Below, one piece after another: positions 41,239 to 49,381 of a DNA stretch of 59,292 nt. The notes beneath the pieces are model-generated. The model did not search any database, was not told the origin of the DNA, and was given only the letters and a program-made list of their open reading frames with translations. Source of the DNA: Clostridiales bacterium (GTDB lineage: Bacteria; Bacillota; Clostridia; Oscillospirales; CAG-272); NCBI GenBank assembly GCA_012837425.1, contig DURE01000005.1, positions 1 through 59,292 on the forward strand, read 5' to 3'. The position numbers were made by a program, and so were the translations under genes. Each line of letters begins with the position of its first letter. The first letter of the stretch is position 1.

Positions 41239-43248
41239 ATGAAATACTTGCTTGAAAACGCCAACATTGCCTACGCGCTCGACGAGCGCGGCAGAAACTG
41301 CTCGTTTTATAACAAAAATACCGGACACGAATATGTCTTTGCGCCGGCTCGCACCTGGAAGCTGATTTGGAGAGAGGGGCAGCGGACCGAGCGCCCGGTG
41401 TTTGCAGAGGAACAGAACGGCCGGGTGCTGGTCCGGGATAATTCGCTTGCCCTTACATACGAAAAGCTGATATCGGGCGACAGAAGACTTAATATCGGGC
41501 TGACTCTTACCTTTACGCTTGAGGGCAATGCGCTTTGTGTCACCTCGCACATAGAAAACCGCTCGGATATAACCGTAACCGAGCTGAACATCACGGCCGC
41601 CTCGGGCATCCGATCGGTTGACGGCAGTCCCGAGAACGACCGCATCATGTGGCCGGCAGGCTACGGGAAAATAATCGGGGCCCCGGCGCTCTCCGACCTG
41701 TCGGTCTACTCGGGGTTCAGAAAATACGAGCGGCACGACCACCTGCACACCGACCTTGACCTGCTATACCCCGGCGGGTCGGGCTCCATGCCCTGGTTTG
41801 ACCTGTACAGCGGCGACGAGGGGCTTTATGTCGGCTCGCACGACCCGTCCCACCAGGCTATTTGCCTGCACGCAGAGCGGAATGTAAAGACCAATTTGCT
41901 CTCACTCGGAGTTATACGCTATCCCTTTGTAAACCCCGGTGAGGTGTGGGAGGGTGCGCCGATTATATATCAGCCCCATAAGGGGGACTGGCGGAGTGGC
42001 GCGCGCATCTACCGCCGCTGGGCAGAGGAGAGCGGCTATTTTGTGCCGCCAAAGCTCCCCGACTGGGCGCGGCACTTTGAAGGCTGGCTGCGGGTCATAC
42101 TCAAGCCGCACCACTGCGAGATTAACTGGAACTACAAAAAAATCCCCGAGCTCTTCGACGAGGCTCAGGCCGCGGGACTTGACACCATCTTTCTGCTCGG
42201 CTGGGAGCGGGGCGGCTTTGCCCGCATGTGGCCCGACTTTGTGGCCGACAACGACCCGGCCGGCGGGCTGGGTACCGAACAGGAACTACGCGAGGGCATA
42301 GATTACGTCCACTCAAAGGGCGGCCGCGTAATAATGTTCCTCAGCTATTTCCTCATCGACCGCAAAAGCGACTTTTTCACAAAGGAAGGCGGCGAGGAGT
42401 GCCTTATTAAGAGCATCTGGGACGAGGACGTGCCCTTTGCCGAAACCTACTGCGGCGAGGCCACCTACCGCAAGCTCCCCAACCCGCCGATGCCGATGTA
42501 CGGCGCCTGCCCGGGCTCGGACAGGTGGCACGAGAAGATGAAGGCCCTTGCCGAATACTGCCTTGATTTAGGTTGCGACGGCATACTCTATGACCTCGGG
42601 GGGCTCAAGCCCTATCTCTGCTTCTCCGATAAGCACGACCATAAAAAGCCGAATATGGCCTGCGCTTCAAAGGCCGGCCGCTTTGCCGACCTGAGAGAGA
42701 CGATAAAGGCCCGCGGCGAGGACAAAATCATTCTCATGGAGCACCTTGTCGACTGCTTCAACCAGCATATGGACATTACTCAGAGCAGCCGGATGATCCC
42801 GAGGCACAAAGTCAATGTCCCCGACATGTACCGCTATACCTTCCCCGAGCTGGTGCTCACCAACCGCGAGCTCGGAGAGGATGAGGTAAACTACCGCGAC
42901 AACATAAACTTCACCTTCGTATACGGGCTGGCATACGATATGACCATCTTCCGCTGCTGCGGGAGGATGACCGACATACCGAACTACACCGAGTACCTGA
43001 AAAAGGTTATCGACCTGCGCAAAAAGCACGCAAAATTCCTGCATGAGGGCAGATTTGTAGGCGACGACGGCTTTTCGGCCGGCCCGCGGGTCTGCGCCAA
43101 GGCCTATCGGGCGGCCGACGGCAGCCTTGGGGTCGCGGTCTGGAACCTTTGCCATGAGCCGCTAACCGCCCGGATAACCAGCGAGGCCGGCCGGGACTAT
43201 TACCTTGAGCTTGAGGCCGACGGGGTGGAATTTGTTCAGATTGATTAA
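41239..43248 (+). CDS. DUF6259-like glycoside hydrolase-type protein
   Basis: 669 residues with no signal peptide, so cytoplasmic. The N-terminal 240 residues are a beta-sandwich like that of many glycosidases (LTLTFTLEGNALCVTSHIENRSD). The middle is a TIM barrel: GLDTIFLLGWERGGF, GGRVIMFLSYFLID, GCDGILYDLGGLKPYLCFSDKH and IILMEHLVDC. Its layout resembles DUF6259/GH36-like proteins. Asp in LYDLGG and Glu in LMEHL are candidate catalytic residues, by position only. A C-terminal beta domain ends the protein. GGAGGA precedes the ATG. An orphan sugar-type binding protein follows after 73 bp. Confidence 0.8.
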   Translation: MKYLLENANIAYALDERGRNCSFYNKNTGHEYVFAPARTWKLIWREGQRTERPVFAEEQNGRVLVRDNSLALTYEKLISGDRRLNIGLTLTFTLEGNALCVTSHIENRSDITVTELNITAASGIRSVDGSPENDRIMWPAGYGKIIGAPALSDLSVYSGFRKYERHDHLHTDLDLLYPGGSGSMPWFDLYSGDEGLYVGSHDPSHQAICLHAERNVKTNLLSLGVIRYPFVNPGEVWEGAPIIYQPHKGDWRSGARIYRRWAEESGYFVPPKLPDWARHFEGWLRVILKPHHCEINWNYKKIPELFDEAQAAGLDTIFLLGWERGGFARMWPDFVADNDPAGGLGTEQELREGIDYVHSKGGRVIMFLSYFLIDRKSDFFTKEGGEECLIKSIWDEDVPFAETYCGEATYRKLPNPPMPMYGACPGSDRWHEKMKALAEYCLDLGCDGILYDLGGLKPYLCFSDKHDHKKPNMACASKAGRFADLRETIKARGEDKIILMEHLVDCFNQHMDITQSSRMIPRHKVNVPDMYRYTFPELVLTNRELGEDEVNYRDNINFTFVYGLAYDMTIFRCCGRMTDIPNYTEYLKKVIDLRKKHAKFLHEGRFVGDDGFSAGPRVCAKAYRAADGSLGVAVWNLCHEPLTARITSEAGRDYYLELEADGVEFVQID

Positions 43249-43321
43249 AAACAAACATACAAGTCAATCTTCAGTAATTGTGCGGGCCGTGCCCCGGTCC
43301 GCGGAAAGGTGAGGCTTACAT

Positions 43322-44794
43322 ATGAAAAATTCAATTACAAGGCTGCTGACACTCACTCTTGCCCTGCTTGTGCTGACGGCAACTGCCGTGTCCTGCGGCG
43401 GCAGAGAACAAACCCCCGAGGATACCACCACCGGCGCCGGCGCCGCTGAGACAACCAGCGACGACGAGACCACAAGGCTCTATCCTGACTTCCCGGACAA
43501 GGACTACGGGGGAGCCGACTTCAACGTGCTGCGCTATGATTCCCAGACGGTACACGGCTGGAGCGAAATTCCCAACGACATTATGGTAAATGAGCCGAAC
43601 GGCGAAATACTCAACGACGCGGTTTATGCCCGAAACCAGCTGGTTGAGGAGAGATTCGGCGTCAGAATCGTATCGATCGAGGACGGGAAAGGCCTCTCTC
43701 AAAGGCTTCAGACCAGCGTGCTTGCGGGCGACGGCACCTATGATTTGGTCAACCAGTGCTTAAACGAGGCAGGACGGCTCTTCAACCTCGGGCTTATCGT
43801 AAGCTATGACACGCTTGACATGGACTTGTCGATGCCGTGGTTCGACCAGAACTCTATTGAGGGCTTTACCATGTCGGGCAAAATATTTGCCGCGGTAAGC
43901 GATGTGACCTTTGTCGACAAGCTCTCGACAGTGGTTGCCTTCTACAACAAGGGGCTGGCCGAAAAGCTCGATATCCCCGACCTGTATGAAACCGCCCTGA
44001 GCGGCAACTGGACGCTTGAACAGATGCTTTCATATGCGAGCTTGGTCACCGCCGACCTGAACGCCGACGGCAAAATGGACCAGAACGACTCCTATCTGAT
44101 TTCCTGCCAGAACGACGGCTCGTATTATCTCCTTCATTCGGCCGGCATCTGCACCACAATCAACGACGGGACCAACATCAGATACAACCTCAGTAATGAG
44201 CGGGCAATTTCGGCGCTTGAGAAAATTTTCTCAATAATGACCGATAAGAATGTCTATTTCAACCGCCAGCAGTACTCATTGCAGCCCCCCGAAGTGGCCG
44301 CCATGTTTGCCAATGACCAGGCGCTCTTCATGCTGCGTCCGGTTCAGTCGCTTTATGATTTGCGTAAGCTCGACGTCCAGTTCGGCATTATCCCGATACC
44401 GAAATTCGAGGCCTCACAGGAAAACTATTCTGTTCCGGTAAACTCATGGGCGGCTACAATAATCTGTATCCCTAAGGACCGGGTGGATTACGAGAGAATC
44501 TCGCTTGTGTTTGAGGCTCTGGCCGCCGAATCCTATTACAGTATAATGCCCTCCTTCTATGACGTGGTGCTGGGCGTCAAGCTGGTCAAGGACAGCACGG
44601 CCGCGCAGGTGCTCGACCTCGTGTTCGCCAACCGACTGTATGACATCGGCTTTATCTGGAACTTCGGCAATATACGGGGTATGATTGTGGTTCCCTCCAT
44701 GACCGGAATAGCCTCGGCCATCCAAAGGACCGAAAAAATTGTTGAAAACGCAATTAAAACATTCATGAGCGAAATTGAAAAGCTCAAGGAATAA
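43322..44794 (+). CDS. Orphan extracellular solute-binding lipoprotein (family 1-like)
   Basis: 490 residues with signal peptide and lipobox TAVSCG, then a Thr-rich linker. It is homologous to the protein at 24430-25923: both have LNDAVYARNQLVEERFGV-type and DLNADGKMDQNDS-type segments (the latter Asp-rich, calcium-loop-like) in the same order. No ABC permeases are adjacent; in this lineage such binding proteins often use permeases encoded elsewhere. It probably shares the promoter of the glycosidase-like gene upstream, so its ligand may be the substrate of that enzyme. Confidence 0.87.
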   Translation: MKNSITRLLTLTLALLVLTATAVSCGGREQTPEDTTTGAGAAETTSDDETTRLYPDFPDKDYGGADFNVLRYDSQTVHGWSEIPNDIMVNEPNGEILNDAVYARNQLVEERFGVRIVSIEDGKGLSQRLQTSVLAGDGTYDLVNQCLNEAGRLFNLGLIVSYDTLDMDLSMPWFDQNSIEGFTMSGKIFAAVSDVTFVDKLSTVVAFYNKGLAEKLDIPDLYETALSGNWTLEQMLSYASLVTADLNADGKMDQNDSYLISCQNDGSYYLLHSAGICTTINDGTNIRYNLSNERAISALEKIFSIMTDKNVYFNRQQYSLQPPEVAAMFANDQALFMLRPVQSLYDLRKLDVQFGIIPIPKFEASQENYSVPVNSWAATIICIPKDRVDYERISLVFEALAAESYYSIMPSFYDVVLGVKLVKDSTAAQVLDLVFANRLYDIGFIWNFGNIRGMIVVPSMTGIASAIQRTEKIVENAIKTFMSEIEKLKE

Positions 44795-44796
44795 TC

Positions 44797-44879
44797 GCGG
44801 GGCGCTGCCCCCGCACCCCCGCCCGAGGAACTTTTTAAAAGTTCCTTGAGAATCCGCAAAAAACTTCCTGAACTAAATC
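44797..44879 (+). repeat. Dispersed repeat, copy B
   Basis: GGGGCGCTGCCCCCGCACCC, then the palindrome GAGGAACTTTTTAAAAGTTCC, then TTGAGAATCCGCAAAAAACT. This is the cleanest full copy and directly follows the solute-binding gene, where it may also act as its terminator. Confidence 0.75.
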
Positions 44880-44947
44880 GCAAGTCAAGCAGCTCGGGCC
44901 CTATATCCCGCGCTTTTACTGCCATTAGTTTGGCTGCTGACTCGGGG

Positions 44948-45120
44948 GAGGGAACGCGCCGGCGACTGTAAGTCACCTCTACAATGCAATAATGAAGTGC
45001 CCGGCAGCCGCAGGTGTACAAAAAAAGAGCCGCGAGGAAGTACCGGGTGAGTGCACCCTACATCAAAAAGGTACCGACGCACCGCGGCGTGCCGCCGTGT
45101 TGTCGCGCTCTGCAAAGAAA
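44948..45120 (+). repeat. Second dispersed element, copy B
   Basis: Contains ACGCGCCGGCGAC near 44954-44966 and GTGTTGTCGCGCTCT at 45097-45111 (identical to 19987-20001), in the opposite order from copy A. A short direct repeat TCGCACAT follows at 45131-45146. No gene is seen in 44795-45220. Confidence 0.55.
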
Positions 45121-45151
45121 AACGCAAAATTCGCACATTTCGCACATGGTA

Positions 45152-45180
45152 TTGAAATGAGTTGCCTTATATGTTAAAAT
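45152..45180 (+). promoter_or_regulatory. Promoter of the pqqD-like gene
   Basis: TTGAAA (45152-45157), 17-nt spacer, TAAAAT (45175-45180), 41 nt before the start codon. Confidence 0.65.
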
Positions 45181-45220
45181 ATTCATATAGTGCCGTTAAA
45201 TCTTAAGCAGGAGCGGAATT

Positions 45221-45493
45221 ATGAAAATCAAAAACGGATTTATACTATCAAGGGTAGGCGACGATATGGTAGCCGTGGCGACCGGTGAGCTGTCGGGTGA
45301 GTTTTCAAACCTGATAGTATTGAACAGTGTCGGCACCTTTTTGTGGGAGAAGCTCTCGGCAGAGGGTGGGGCTGACGCGGAAAGCCTTGCCTCGGCAGTG
45401 CTTGAGGAATACGAAATCGACGAAAAAACCGCGCGGGCCGACATTTCGGTTTTTTTGGACAGGCTCAGCGCCGCCGGAATACTCGAGAACTAA
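45221..45493 (+). CDS. PqqD-family protein (RiPP recognition element)
   Basis: 90-residue stand-alone PqqD-domain protein. N-terminal beta strands (FILSRVGDDMVAVATGE), the family hallmark LNSVGTFLWEKL, then helices with SLASAVLEEYEIDEKTARADISVFLDRLSAAGIL complete the winged-helix fold. PqqD domains bind the leader of a ribosomal peptide and deliver it to a modifying enzyme. No precursor peptide, radical SAM or other maturase is visible within several kb, so the partner must be elsewhere. SD GCAGGAGC precedes the ATG. A strong terminator follows, so it is monocistronic. Confidence 0.9.
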   Translation: MKIKNGFILSRVGDDMVAVATGELSGEFSNLIVLNSVGTFLWEKLSAEGGADAESLASAVLEEYEIDEKTARADISVFLDRLSAAGILEN

Positions 45494-45610
45494 CAGGCCG
45501 CCGGCGCCTGCCGGGGGTTTTGTGCGCTGCTACACCTTTCGTGAATACTGTTTGCACAGGCACGGACGGCGTGCTTTTTTGCGCCTTCCGCACACCACAG
45601 AGCGTATTCT

Positions 45611-45654
45611 GCCGCGGCATGACAGCCTCAAAGGCTGTTTTGCCGCGGCTTTTT
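45611..45654 (+). terminator. Intrinsic terminator after the pqqD-like gene
   Basis: Stem GCCGCGGCA / TGCCGCGGC (45611-45619, 45641-45649) with a nested AGCC/GGCT hairpin and a TTTTT tail. Confidence 0.85.
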
Positions 45655-45690
45655 CAAATTTATATTGAGTTGCAACAAGGAGAAATTAAC

Positions 45691-45964
45691 TTGAATATTT
45701 TGGATTACGGGTGGAACCCGTCAATTGCTTCCCGAAGGCGCGGGCGAGGGCATATCGGCGCAGGTTACCGCCGCCCACCGCGGGCGGTACGATATTGTCA
45801 GCGACAGAGGAGCCGACCCGGCGCGCATTAAGGGGAGCGAATATTACAACCGGGACGAGGTCTTCCCGACTACCGGCGACTTTGTCATGCTTGACTGGCA
45901 GGAGAGCGGCTCACCGACAAAACAAACTGGATTCGGCCGCCCCGCGCAACCAAATCTTGCTTGA
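45691..45964 (+). pseudogene. rsgA: N-terminal remnant of ribosome GTPase RsgA
   Basis: AAGGAG and a TTG start at 45691 are intact, and the first codons read LNILDYGWNP, the typical RsgA N-terminus. After about 12 codons the homology shifts one frame: GISAQVTAAHRGRYDIVSDR and VFPTTGDFVMLDWQESG are the RsgA OB-fold. The GTPase domain and zinc domain are absent. The sequence degenerates after about 45920 and a dispersed repeat (copy C) begins at about 45992. A functional rsgA is probably elsewhere in the genome. In 45494-45610 nothing is recognised. Confidence 0.8.
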
Positions 45965-45991
45965 CACCCTCTCTCCACCAATATAGTTTTT

Positions 45992-46063
45992 GAAGATTCT
46001 TAAGGAACCTTTTTAAAAAAGTTCTTTAAGCGGGGGGCGGGGGCAGCCCCCCGCACCTTCACG
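45992..46063 (-). repeat. Dispersed repeat, copy C (inverted)
   Basis: Minus-strand reading gives GGGGGCTGCCCCCGCCCCC, then GCTTAAAGAACTTTTTT, AAAAAGGTTCCTTAAGAATC and TTCAAAAACT, matching copies B and D block by block. It sits just past the stop of the minus-strand ATPase gene and may terminate that operon. Confidence 0.75.
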
Positions 46064-46865
46064 ACAGCAGTGCGCGGTCGTTTACGAACTCGCTGCCGCT
46101 GACTTTTGAGAATTTTTCAAGCAGCATCTCGACGGTCAATTTTTTCTTTTCCGCGCCCGCGATGTCGAGAATTATCCGCCCGTCGTTCATCATTATCAGG
46201 CGGTTGCCGTGTTCGATGGCATTTTTCATGTTGTGCGTGACCATGAGCGTGGTGAGGTTATCCCCGGTGACAATTTCCTCGGTGATTCTGAGCACCTTTT
46301 CGGCGGTTTTCGGGTCGAGCGCCGCGGTATGCTCGTCGAGCAGAAGTACTTTCGGCCGGATGAGGGTTGCCATGAGCAGGGTCAGCGCCTGCCGCTGGCC
46401 GCCCGAGAGCAGACCGACCTTCTGGGTCATCCGGCCCTCAAGGTCGAGCTCAAGCCGCCCCAGCTGCTCGCGGTAGAGTACCCGCTCGCGGGCCGAAATT
46501 CCCCAGCTAAGGCCGTGCCGCCTGCCGCGGCGATAAGCCAGCGCTAAGTTTTCCTCTATTCCCATGTTGGGCGCGGTCCCCATCATCGGGTCCTGGAAGA
46601 CCCGGCCGAAGTATCTTGCCCGCTTATGCTCGGGCAGCCCGGTAATATCTATGCAGTCAAGAATTATTTCGCCCTCGTCAACCGGGAACACGCCGGTTAT
46701 CGCGTTTATCAGCGTAGATTTCCCGGCGCCGTTGCCCCCGATTATTGTGATGAAATCGCCGCGTCGAACCTTGAGCGAGACCCGGTCAATAGCCTTTTTT
46801 TCGTTGACCGTTCCGGGGTTGAAGGTTTTTGATATTGAGCGCAGTTCAAGCATTATCTCAGACAT
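46059..46865 (-). CDS. trpZ: ABC transporter ATP-binding protein (TrpZ-like)
   Basis: 268 residues. Walker A GGNGAGKST, Q-loop VFQDPMMGTAPNM, signature LSGGQRQALTLL, Walker B VLLLDEHTAALD (His after the catalytic Glu instead of Pro, as in this subfamily) and H-loop MVTHNMKNA. It matches the ATPase of the TrpXYZ/ABC.X4 type found with ABC_sub_bind lipoproteins. The start overlaps the permease stop by 8 nt. It energises the importer encoded by the two preceding genes. Confidence 0.9.
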   Translation of the reverse strand: MSEIMLELRSISKTFNPGTVNEKKAIDRVSLKVRRGDFITIIGGNGAGKSTLINAITGVFPVDEGEIILDCIDITGLPEHKRARYFGRVFQDPMMGTAPNMGIEENLALAYRRGRRHGLSWGISARERVLYREQLGRLELDLEGRMTQKVGLLSGGQRQALTLLMATLIRPKVLLLDEHTAALDPKTAEKVLRITEEIVTGDNLTTLMVTHNMKNAIEHGNRLIMMNDGRIILDIAGAEKKKLTVEMLLEKFSKVSGSEFVNDRALLS

Positions 46866-47862
46866 TTCTCCTGCCCCCTTCCACGGCGCCCCTGGCCTGC
46901 TTTTTCTTTTGGCGGCGCGCTTTCCTGTTATTTTGCCGGTTTTTGAAGGTTAAAAGCAGGCGGCTTGAGGCAGCTGATTTGCGGATGACCGGGAGCGCAA
47001 GGGCTATTGTCACGATTCCCGCGGTCATGATTTTGAGGTCGGTGGAGGGCATACCCGAGTAAATCACGACGGCGACCACCACCCGGTATATGACGGCGCC
47101 GACAATAATGCCGACAAGCTTCATATAAAAATTCCTAAAGCCAAAAAACAGGGTTTCGCCTATGATAATTGACGCAAGGCCAATAATTATCGAACCTACC
47201 CCCATATTTACATCCGAGTAATTCTGATACTGGCAGAGCAGCGCGCCCGAGGTCGCTATCAGCCCGTTTGAGAGTGCGAGGCCACAGAGCTTAGTCAGGT
47301 CGGTGTTAATTCCCTGGGCGCGGCACATGCTGGCATTTGCCCCGGTGGCGCGGATTGCGTAGCCCAGCTCGGTGCCGAAAAACCAGTAAAGAATGCCGCT
47401 CACCGCCAATGCGACCACAACTCCGAACATCAGGGCCGAATTGACTCTCCCGAGGCCCAGGAGCGAGCTGACCTGCGCGTATGCGGTATTGCTCCTGAAG
47501 GTAAGCAGCGAAAGATTGGCGGTCCCGCCCGAGCCGGTCGCCAGGCTCATTATGTGGATATTAATGGAGTAAAGCGAAATCATGGTCAGAATGCCGGCGA
47601 GTATCGGCGGAATTTTCAGCCGTGTGTTGAGCAGGCCAGTAATAGCTCCGGCGGCGCATCCCGCCAGAAAGGCGAGCAGTACCGACAGGAAGGGGTTGAC
47701 CTCCTTCCATATCAGCATGGCTGAGACCGACGCGCCCAGAGTTATACAGCCCTCGCAGGTGAGGTCTGCAAAATTGAGTATGCGAAAGGATATATAAACC
47801 CCGAGCGCCAGCACCGCCCAGATAAGTCCCTGGCATATGCCGGCGAGTAAAGTATCAAGCAT
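46858..47862 (-). CDS. trpY: ABC transporter permease (TrpY-like)
   Basis: 334-residue permease of the branched-chain/ABC.X4 type with about nine TM helices: ILNFADLTCEGCITLGASV, GLLNTRLKIPPILAGILTM and the coupling-loop region ELGYAIRATGANASMCRAQGI are family features. The C-terminus is strongly basic (RKARRQKKKQ). No strong ribosome binding site is seen. A GC hairpin lies between it and the binding-protein gene. Role: membrane channel of the T-box-controlled importer. Confidence 0.9.
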   Translation of the reverse strand: MLDTLLAGICQGLIWAVLALGVYISFRILNFADLTCEGCITLGASVSAMLIWKEVNPFLSVLLAFLAGCAAGAITGLLNTRLKIPPILAGILTMISLYSINIHIMSLATGSGGTANLSLLTFRSNTAYAQVSSLLGLGRVNSALMFGVVVALAVSGILYWFFGTELGYAIRATGANASMCRAQGINTDLTKLCGLALSNGLIATSGALLCQYQNYSDVNMGVGSIIIGLASIIIGETLFFGFRNFYMKLVGIIVGAVIYRVVVAVVIYSGMPSTDLKIMTAGIVTIALALPVIRKSAASSRLLLTFKNRQNNRKARRQKKKQARGAVEGGRRNV

Positions 47863-47902
47863 TTTAGCTACCCATAGTACCTGTGATAAAAAAACTCTTT
47901 GG

Positions 47903-47920
47903 GGGCGGCCGCAGCCGCCC
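47903..47920. other. Intercistronic GC hairpin between trpX and trpY
   Basis: Stem GGGCGGC / GCCGCCC with a four-base loop. On the minus strand it is followed after 9 nt by a run of seven T. It may partly terminate transcription after the binding-protein gene. Confidence 0.5.
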
Positions 47921-47943
47921 GCGCGAAATTTTACCCGACGCGA

Positions 47944-48978
47944 CTATCCCCCGATATTTACCGAATGGACAGTTGCCGCGCCGCTGGCCAGCACATTGTC
48001 TGTCGGTATGTAGATGGCGTCAACATCTTTTAGGGCAATAAAGGCGTTCTGAATGTCGTTTAAGTCATTGATGCCCTTGACCACATATGTGTATCCCTTG
48101 GCCTCGCAGTGCTGCTTGGCCAGCCTTATCTGGAATTCGGAGTTGGTCTCGGCCGAGGTGTAGAGCAGGCCTATTGTGATGTCTTCCTTGCCGAGCAGCT
48201 CGGCGATAAGGTCTATCTGGTCGGCCACCGGGTTGATGTCCGACACGCCGGTGACATTGCCGCCGGGGTTATCCATCGAGGCCACAAGTCCGGCGTCAAC
48301 CGGGTCGGTGACGGCGCAGAAGACGACCGGAATTTCTTCGGTGGCCGCAGCCGCCGCCTGGGAGGAGGAGGTGGCGATGGTGTAGATGAGGTCAACCTTC
48401 TTGGAGACAAAGGTTTCGGCAATGGTTATGTTGTTGGCCTGCTCGCCGGCGGCGTTCTCGTCAAGAATGGTGACCGTCTTGCCGGCGGCGGCCATTCTGA
48501 CCGAGAGCTGGTCCTGGAAGCCCCGGTTAGAGTCGTCAAGCGCGACATGCTGAACCAGCTGAAGGATGCCGACCGTAAAGTTGCCGCCCGAGGACACTAT
48601 AGCCGAATCCACACGTGTTACCTCAAGCGTGGAGTCACCGGTCACCTTTGCCAGAACGCTCTCGGGAATCTTAAAGCCTATCTCATCGGCCACCGAGGTA
48701 TTGACTGTAAGCGCGGGGCTGGGGTCGAACCAGACCGGCATTTTGGAGACGTCGGCACCCTCAAGCAGGATGTCGGCGGCCATGTCGCCGGCCCTGACGC
48801 CAAGGTTGTAGTAATTGACGCCGTAGGTGGCAATGCCGCAGATATCGTTCATGTTGGTCTCGCCGCAGACAATAGGGATGTTGTAGCCGGCCCCGCTGCC
48901 GCAGGAAGTCAGCCCAAAGAGGACCGTGCCGGCAAGGATGCACAGGAGCACCCGCACGACTGAGCTCTTGGATTTCAT
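47944..48978 (-). CDS. trpX: Circularly permuted ABC_sub_bind (TrpX-like) binding lipoprotein
   Basis: 344-residue lipoprotein (lipobox LTSC, Cys26) of the PF04392 binding-protein family, but with its two halves in swapped order. Residues 33-112 (from NIPIVCGETN through GIATYGVNYYNLG to IPESVLAKV) correspond to the normal C-terminal end. A linker (about 113-132) follows. Residues 133-344 (FTVGILQLVQHVALDDSNRG, ENAAGEQANNITIAE, CAVTDPVDAGLVASM, DAIYIPTDNVLASGAATVHS) correspond to the normal N-terminal and middle part. The protein ends VNIGG exactly where a normal family member continues into the IP-V-GE segment. The frame is intact. It heads the trpXYZ operon behind a T-box. SD AAGGAG precedes the ATG. 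Confidence 0.9.
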   Translation of the reverse strand: MKSKSSVVRVLLCILAGTVLFGLTSCGSGAGYNIPIVCGETNMNDICGIATYGVNYYNLGVRAGDMAADILLEGADVSKMPVWFDPSPALTVNTSVADEIGFKIPESVLAKVTGDSTLEVTRVDSAIVSSGGNFTVGILQLVQHVALDDSNRGFQDQLSVRMAAAGKTVTILDENAAGEQANNITIAETFVSKKVDLIYTIATSSSQAAAAATEEIPVVFCAVTDPVDAGLVASMDNPGGNVTGVSDINPVADQIDLIAELLGKEDITIGLLYTSAETNSEFQIRLAKQHCEAKGYTYVVKGINDLNDIQNAFIALKDVDAIYIPTDNVLASGAATVHSVNIGG

Positions 48979-49057
48979 TTTTCATACACTCCTTAAAAAT
49001 ATATTTTTTCGCAGCACACCGTGCGGTATCGCGCGGGGCAGCGATAAGTTTCCCCAA

Positions 49058-49376
49058 AACAAAAAGTCTCTGTATTTTTGCAAATACAGAGACGAATAAT
49101 TATCCCGGCAAAGACAGCCGAATAAATATCGTGTTACCACTCTGCTTCACCGCAGCCTTGCGGATGTGGCCTTACGGGGCGCAATCACGTCCCTGCGATA
49201 TAACGGTCGCACCCGTCGTATCCTACTTGGCGGCCCTCAACCTTATGTGATAGCCGTTTTTTCAGTACGAAGCTCCCGGAACGAACCAAATACGCTACTT
49301 GCCGCTGTCTCGCACCGACCGACAGCTCTCTTTAGGCTTTTTCCGTATTATTTTTTCCGATCACAGCCTTTGATGC
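49058..49376 (-). promoter_or_regulatory. T-box riboswitch leader of the trpXYZ-type operon
   Basis: Read on the minus strand: a stem I with base TGTGAT/ATCACA, an apical hairpin CTGTC-GGTCGGTGCGA-GACAG (AGAGAG before it, GGTG in the loop), the T-box sequence GCAGAGTGGTAACACG, and a terminator with a 12-bp stem GTCTCTGTATTT (49066-49077 with 49082-49093) ending in TTTTT. Uncharged tRNA would stabilise the antiterminator and switch on the importer. A TGG triplet (49288-49286) after the apical hairpin is a candidate Trp specifier, but I cannot fold the leader rigorously. Confidence 0.92.
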
Positions 49377-49381
49377 ATGTG

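Noticed and set aside
45131-45147. Short direct repeat TCGCACAT considered as a CRISPR or regulatory array
   Set aside because: Only two units without spacers; no CRISPR-like periodicity anywhere in the window.
47944-48978. Idea that the trpX gene is a tandem of two partial genes or a frameshift artefact
   Set aside because: One continuous frame with one signal peptide, and each family segment occurs once only; misassembly cannot be excluded without reads.
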